NCBI GenBank assembly: GCA_958496175.1
Contig: OY292278.1
Span: forward strand, 310,001 to 374,000
DNA length: 64,000 nt
Direction of reading: 5' to 3'
DNA from: Sisyra terminalis
Taxonomy: Eukaryota > Arthropoda > Insecta > Neuroptera > Sisyridae
Positions within the stretch are counted from its first letter, which is position 1. Every line of letters begins with the position of its first letter. Position numbers and translations under genes: made by a program. A model generated the notes under the pieces. The model saw only the letters and a list, made by a program, of their open reading frames with translations, had not been told where the DNA came from and ran no database searches. Shown here piece by piece: positions 62,905 to 64,000 of the stretch.

Positions 62905-64000
62905 GTTATTTTGCTGTAATATTTGCGGTTAATTTGGCGGATATTATTGCGGTTATTTTTGCGGATATCATTGCGGTTATTTTTGCGGATAACATTGCGG
63001 TTATTTTGCGGTGATATTTGCGGTTATTTTTGCGGATATCATTGCGGTTATTTTGCGGTAATATTTGCGGTTATTTTTGCGGATATCATTGCGGTTATTT
63101 TTGCGGATATTATTGCGGTTATTTTTGCGGTAATATTTGCGGTTATTTTTGCGGATATTATTGCGGTTATTTTGCTGTAATATTTGCGGTTAATTTTGCG
63201 GATATTATTGCGGTTATTTTTGCGGATATCATTGCGGTTATTTTGCTGTAATATTTGCGGTTAATTTGGCGGATATTATTGCGGTTATTTTTGCGGATAT
63301 CATTGCGGTTATTTTGCGGAAATATTTGCGGTTATTTTTGCGGATATCATTGCGGTTATTTTTGCGGATATTATTGCGGTTATTTTTGCGGATATTATTG
63401 CGGTTATTTTGGCGGATATCATTGCGGTTATTTTGCGGTAATATTTGCGGTTATTTTTGCGGATATTATTGCGGTTATTTTGCTGTAATATTTGCGGTTA
63501 ATTTTGCGGATATCATTGCGGTTATTTTTGCGGATATTATTGCGGTTATTTTTGCGGAAATCATTGCGGTTATTTTGCGGTGATATTTGCGGTTATTTTT
63601 GCGGATATCATTGCGGTTATTTTGCGGTAACATTTGCGGTTATTTTTGCGGATATTATTGCGGTTATTTTTGCCGATATCATTGCGGTTATTTTGCGGTA
63701 ATATTTGCGGTTATTTTTGCGGATATTATTGCGGTTATTTTGCTGTAATATTTGCGGTTAATTTTGCGGATATCATTGCGGTTATTTTTGCGGATATTAT
63801 TGCGGTTATTTTTGCGGAAATCATTGCGGTTATTTTGCGGTGATATTTGCGGTTATTTTTGCGGATATCATTGCGGTTATTTTTGCGGATATCATTGCGG
63901 TTATTTTGCGGTGATATTTGCGGTTATTTTTGCGGATATCATTGCGGTTAATTTGCGGTAATATTTGCGGTTATGTTTGCGGATATCATTGCGGTTATTT
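62905..64000 (+). repeat. Copy of 57613-58708 (offset 5,292), cut by window end
   Basis: The match is in register to the last base. One difference was found: 63320 a versus 58028 t, which turns the d-form TAA into AAA. That change removes a stop and gives a 105-codon open frame at 63266-63583, again without coding meaning. Confidence 0.83.
63492..63961 (+). repeat. 260-bp unit doublet, occurrence 6 of 6
   Basis: The units start at 63492 and 63752, only 5,292 bp after occurrence 5. The surrounding 62905-64000 matches 57613-58708 and runs off the window, so the copy continues to the right. Confidence 0.82.

Larger units (their letters stand above)
1..64000 (+). repeat. Satellite DNA array of 12-bp elements in 24-bp and 23-bp units, filling the window
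   Basis: Every line of the window is built from 12-bp elements starting TGCGG. Form a is TGCGGTTATTTT; form b is TGCGGATATCAT or TGCGGATATTAT; form d is TGCGGTAATATT, TGCGGTGATATT, TGCGGTAACATT or TGCTGTAATATT. a+b makes 24 bp; a shortened by one T plus d makes 23 bp. Runs of 24-bp units closed by a 23-bp unit give 47, 71, 95 and 119 bp blocks. All copies point the same way: I saw no reverse-complement element on the plus strand. No stretch longer than about one element departs from the pattern, so there is no room for a gene, tRNA, rRNA or inserted element. Consensus G+C is about 35-38%, with one CpG per element. The likely setting is eukaryotic heterochromatin; function and species cannot be told from the sequence. 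Confidence 0.98.
13013..64000 (+). repeat. Region II: nested-HOR satellite domain
   Basis: From 13013 on, the 6,567-bp period is gone. The mix of variants changes: TGCTGTAATATT followed by TGCGGTTAATTT, TGCGGTAACATT, TGCGGATAACAT and TGCGGAAATCAT become frequent, and b is often the TATTAT form. TGCTGTAATATT blocks already occur at 3330, 5208, 5513 and 6067-6380, so Region I and Region II are related. The domain is a patchwork of duplicated segments of about 0.2 to 3 kb, the clearest of which are listed separately. The parts not listed (for example 16-17.7 kb, 23.7-26 kb, 28.2-30.2 kb, 34.6-37.4 kb, 37.8-39.3 kb and 39.6-41.7 kb) hold the same satellite with weaker or scattered matches. Confidence 0.9.

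Noticed and set aside
8..63961. Several hundred plus-strand open frames of about 60-120 codons, with repeats like LRLFLRIS, CGYFCGYH and AVIFADII
   Set aside because: They overlap in all three frames of the same repeat, start at TTG (ATG is nearly absent), end at the stop in form d and have lengths fixed by the 24-bp unit. There is no ribosome binding site, codon bias or non-repeat domain.
1..64000. CRISPR array
   Set aside because: There are regular direct repeats but no unique spacers; the sequence between repeats is itself repeat, and no cas gene is present.
1..64000. Plasmid or phage iterons, or a replication origin
   Set aside because: Iteron clusters are short and lie beside a rep gene. 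Here the repeat runs for 64 kb without any gene or AT-rich unwinding region distinct from the rest.
1..64000. Telomeric repeat
   Set aside because: The 12-mer has no known telomere motif such as TTAGGG, TTTAGGG, TTAGG or TTGGGG, and the many variants and HORs are unlike telomerase products.
1..64000. G-quadruplex potential of the G-rich strand
   Set aside because: GG pairs are separated by about ten bases, so loops would be too long and only two quartets could form. The evidence is too weak to report as a feature.

Overview
The whole 64 kb window is one uninterrupted, strictly head-to-tail satellite DNA array. I find no gene, RNA gene, mobile element, CRISPR array or unique sequence in it. 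The elementary unit is a 12-bp element beginning TGCGG. Two forms alternate: TGCGGTTATTTT (form a) and TGCGGATATCAT or TGCGGATATTAT (form b), which together make a 24-bp unit. At intervals the pair is closed by an 11+12 bp version: form a loses one T and is followed by a form d such as TGCGGTAATATT, TGCGGTGATATT, TGCGGTAACATT or TGCTGTAATATT. This gives a 23-bp unit. Strings of 24-bp units ended by one 23-bp unit make blocks of 47, 71, 95 or 119 bp. The consensus units are about 35-38% G+C, with one CpG per 12 bp and a constant G/T-rich plus strand.

Layout. Region I (1-13012) is two tandem copies of a 6,567-bp higher-order repeat (HOR). I found only four substitutions between the copies over about 6.4 kb. 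Each copy carries a smaller 663-bp internal duplication. At 13012 the second copy stops matching the first and the array passes into Region II (13013-64000). Region II is richer in the TGCTGTAATATT, TGCGGTTAATTT, TGCGGTAACATT and TGCGGATAACAT variants. It is a patchwork of nested duplications with offsets of 260, 379, 639, 687, 758, 923, 1018, 1065, 2062/2321, 3021 and 7959 bp. A doublet of 260-bp units recurs six times from 26 kb on, the first five at roughly 8-kb spacing, which hints at a longer super-period.

Organism. Nothing identifies the species. A pure 64 kb satellite with multi-level HORs fits constitutive heterochromatin (centromeric, pericentromeric, subtelomeric or sex-chromosome) of a eukaryotic nuclear genome; that is inference. 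The Drosophila dodeca satellite is a known 11/12-bp satellite, but its sequence is different, so it is only an analogy.

Coding. The many 60-164 codon open frames are a by-product of the repeat. 24 bp is a multiple of three, while each 23-bp unit shifts the frame and the TAA or TGA in form d then ends it. Nearly all plus-strand frames start only at TTG. I call none of them genes. All comparisons were made by eye, so identity figures are minimum-difference counts and boundaries are good to about 10-20 bp.
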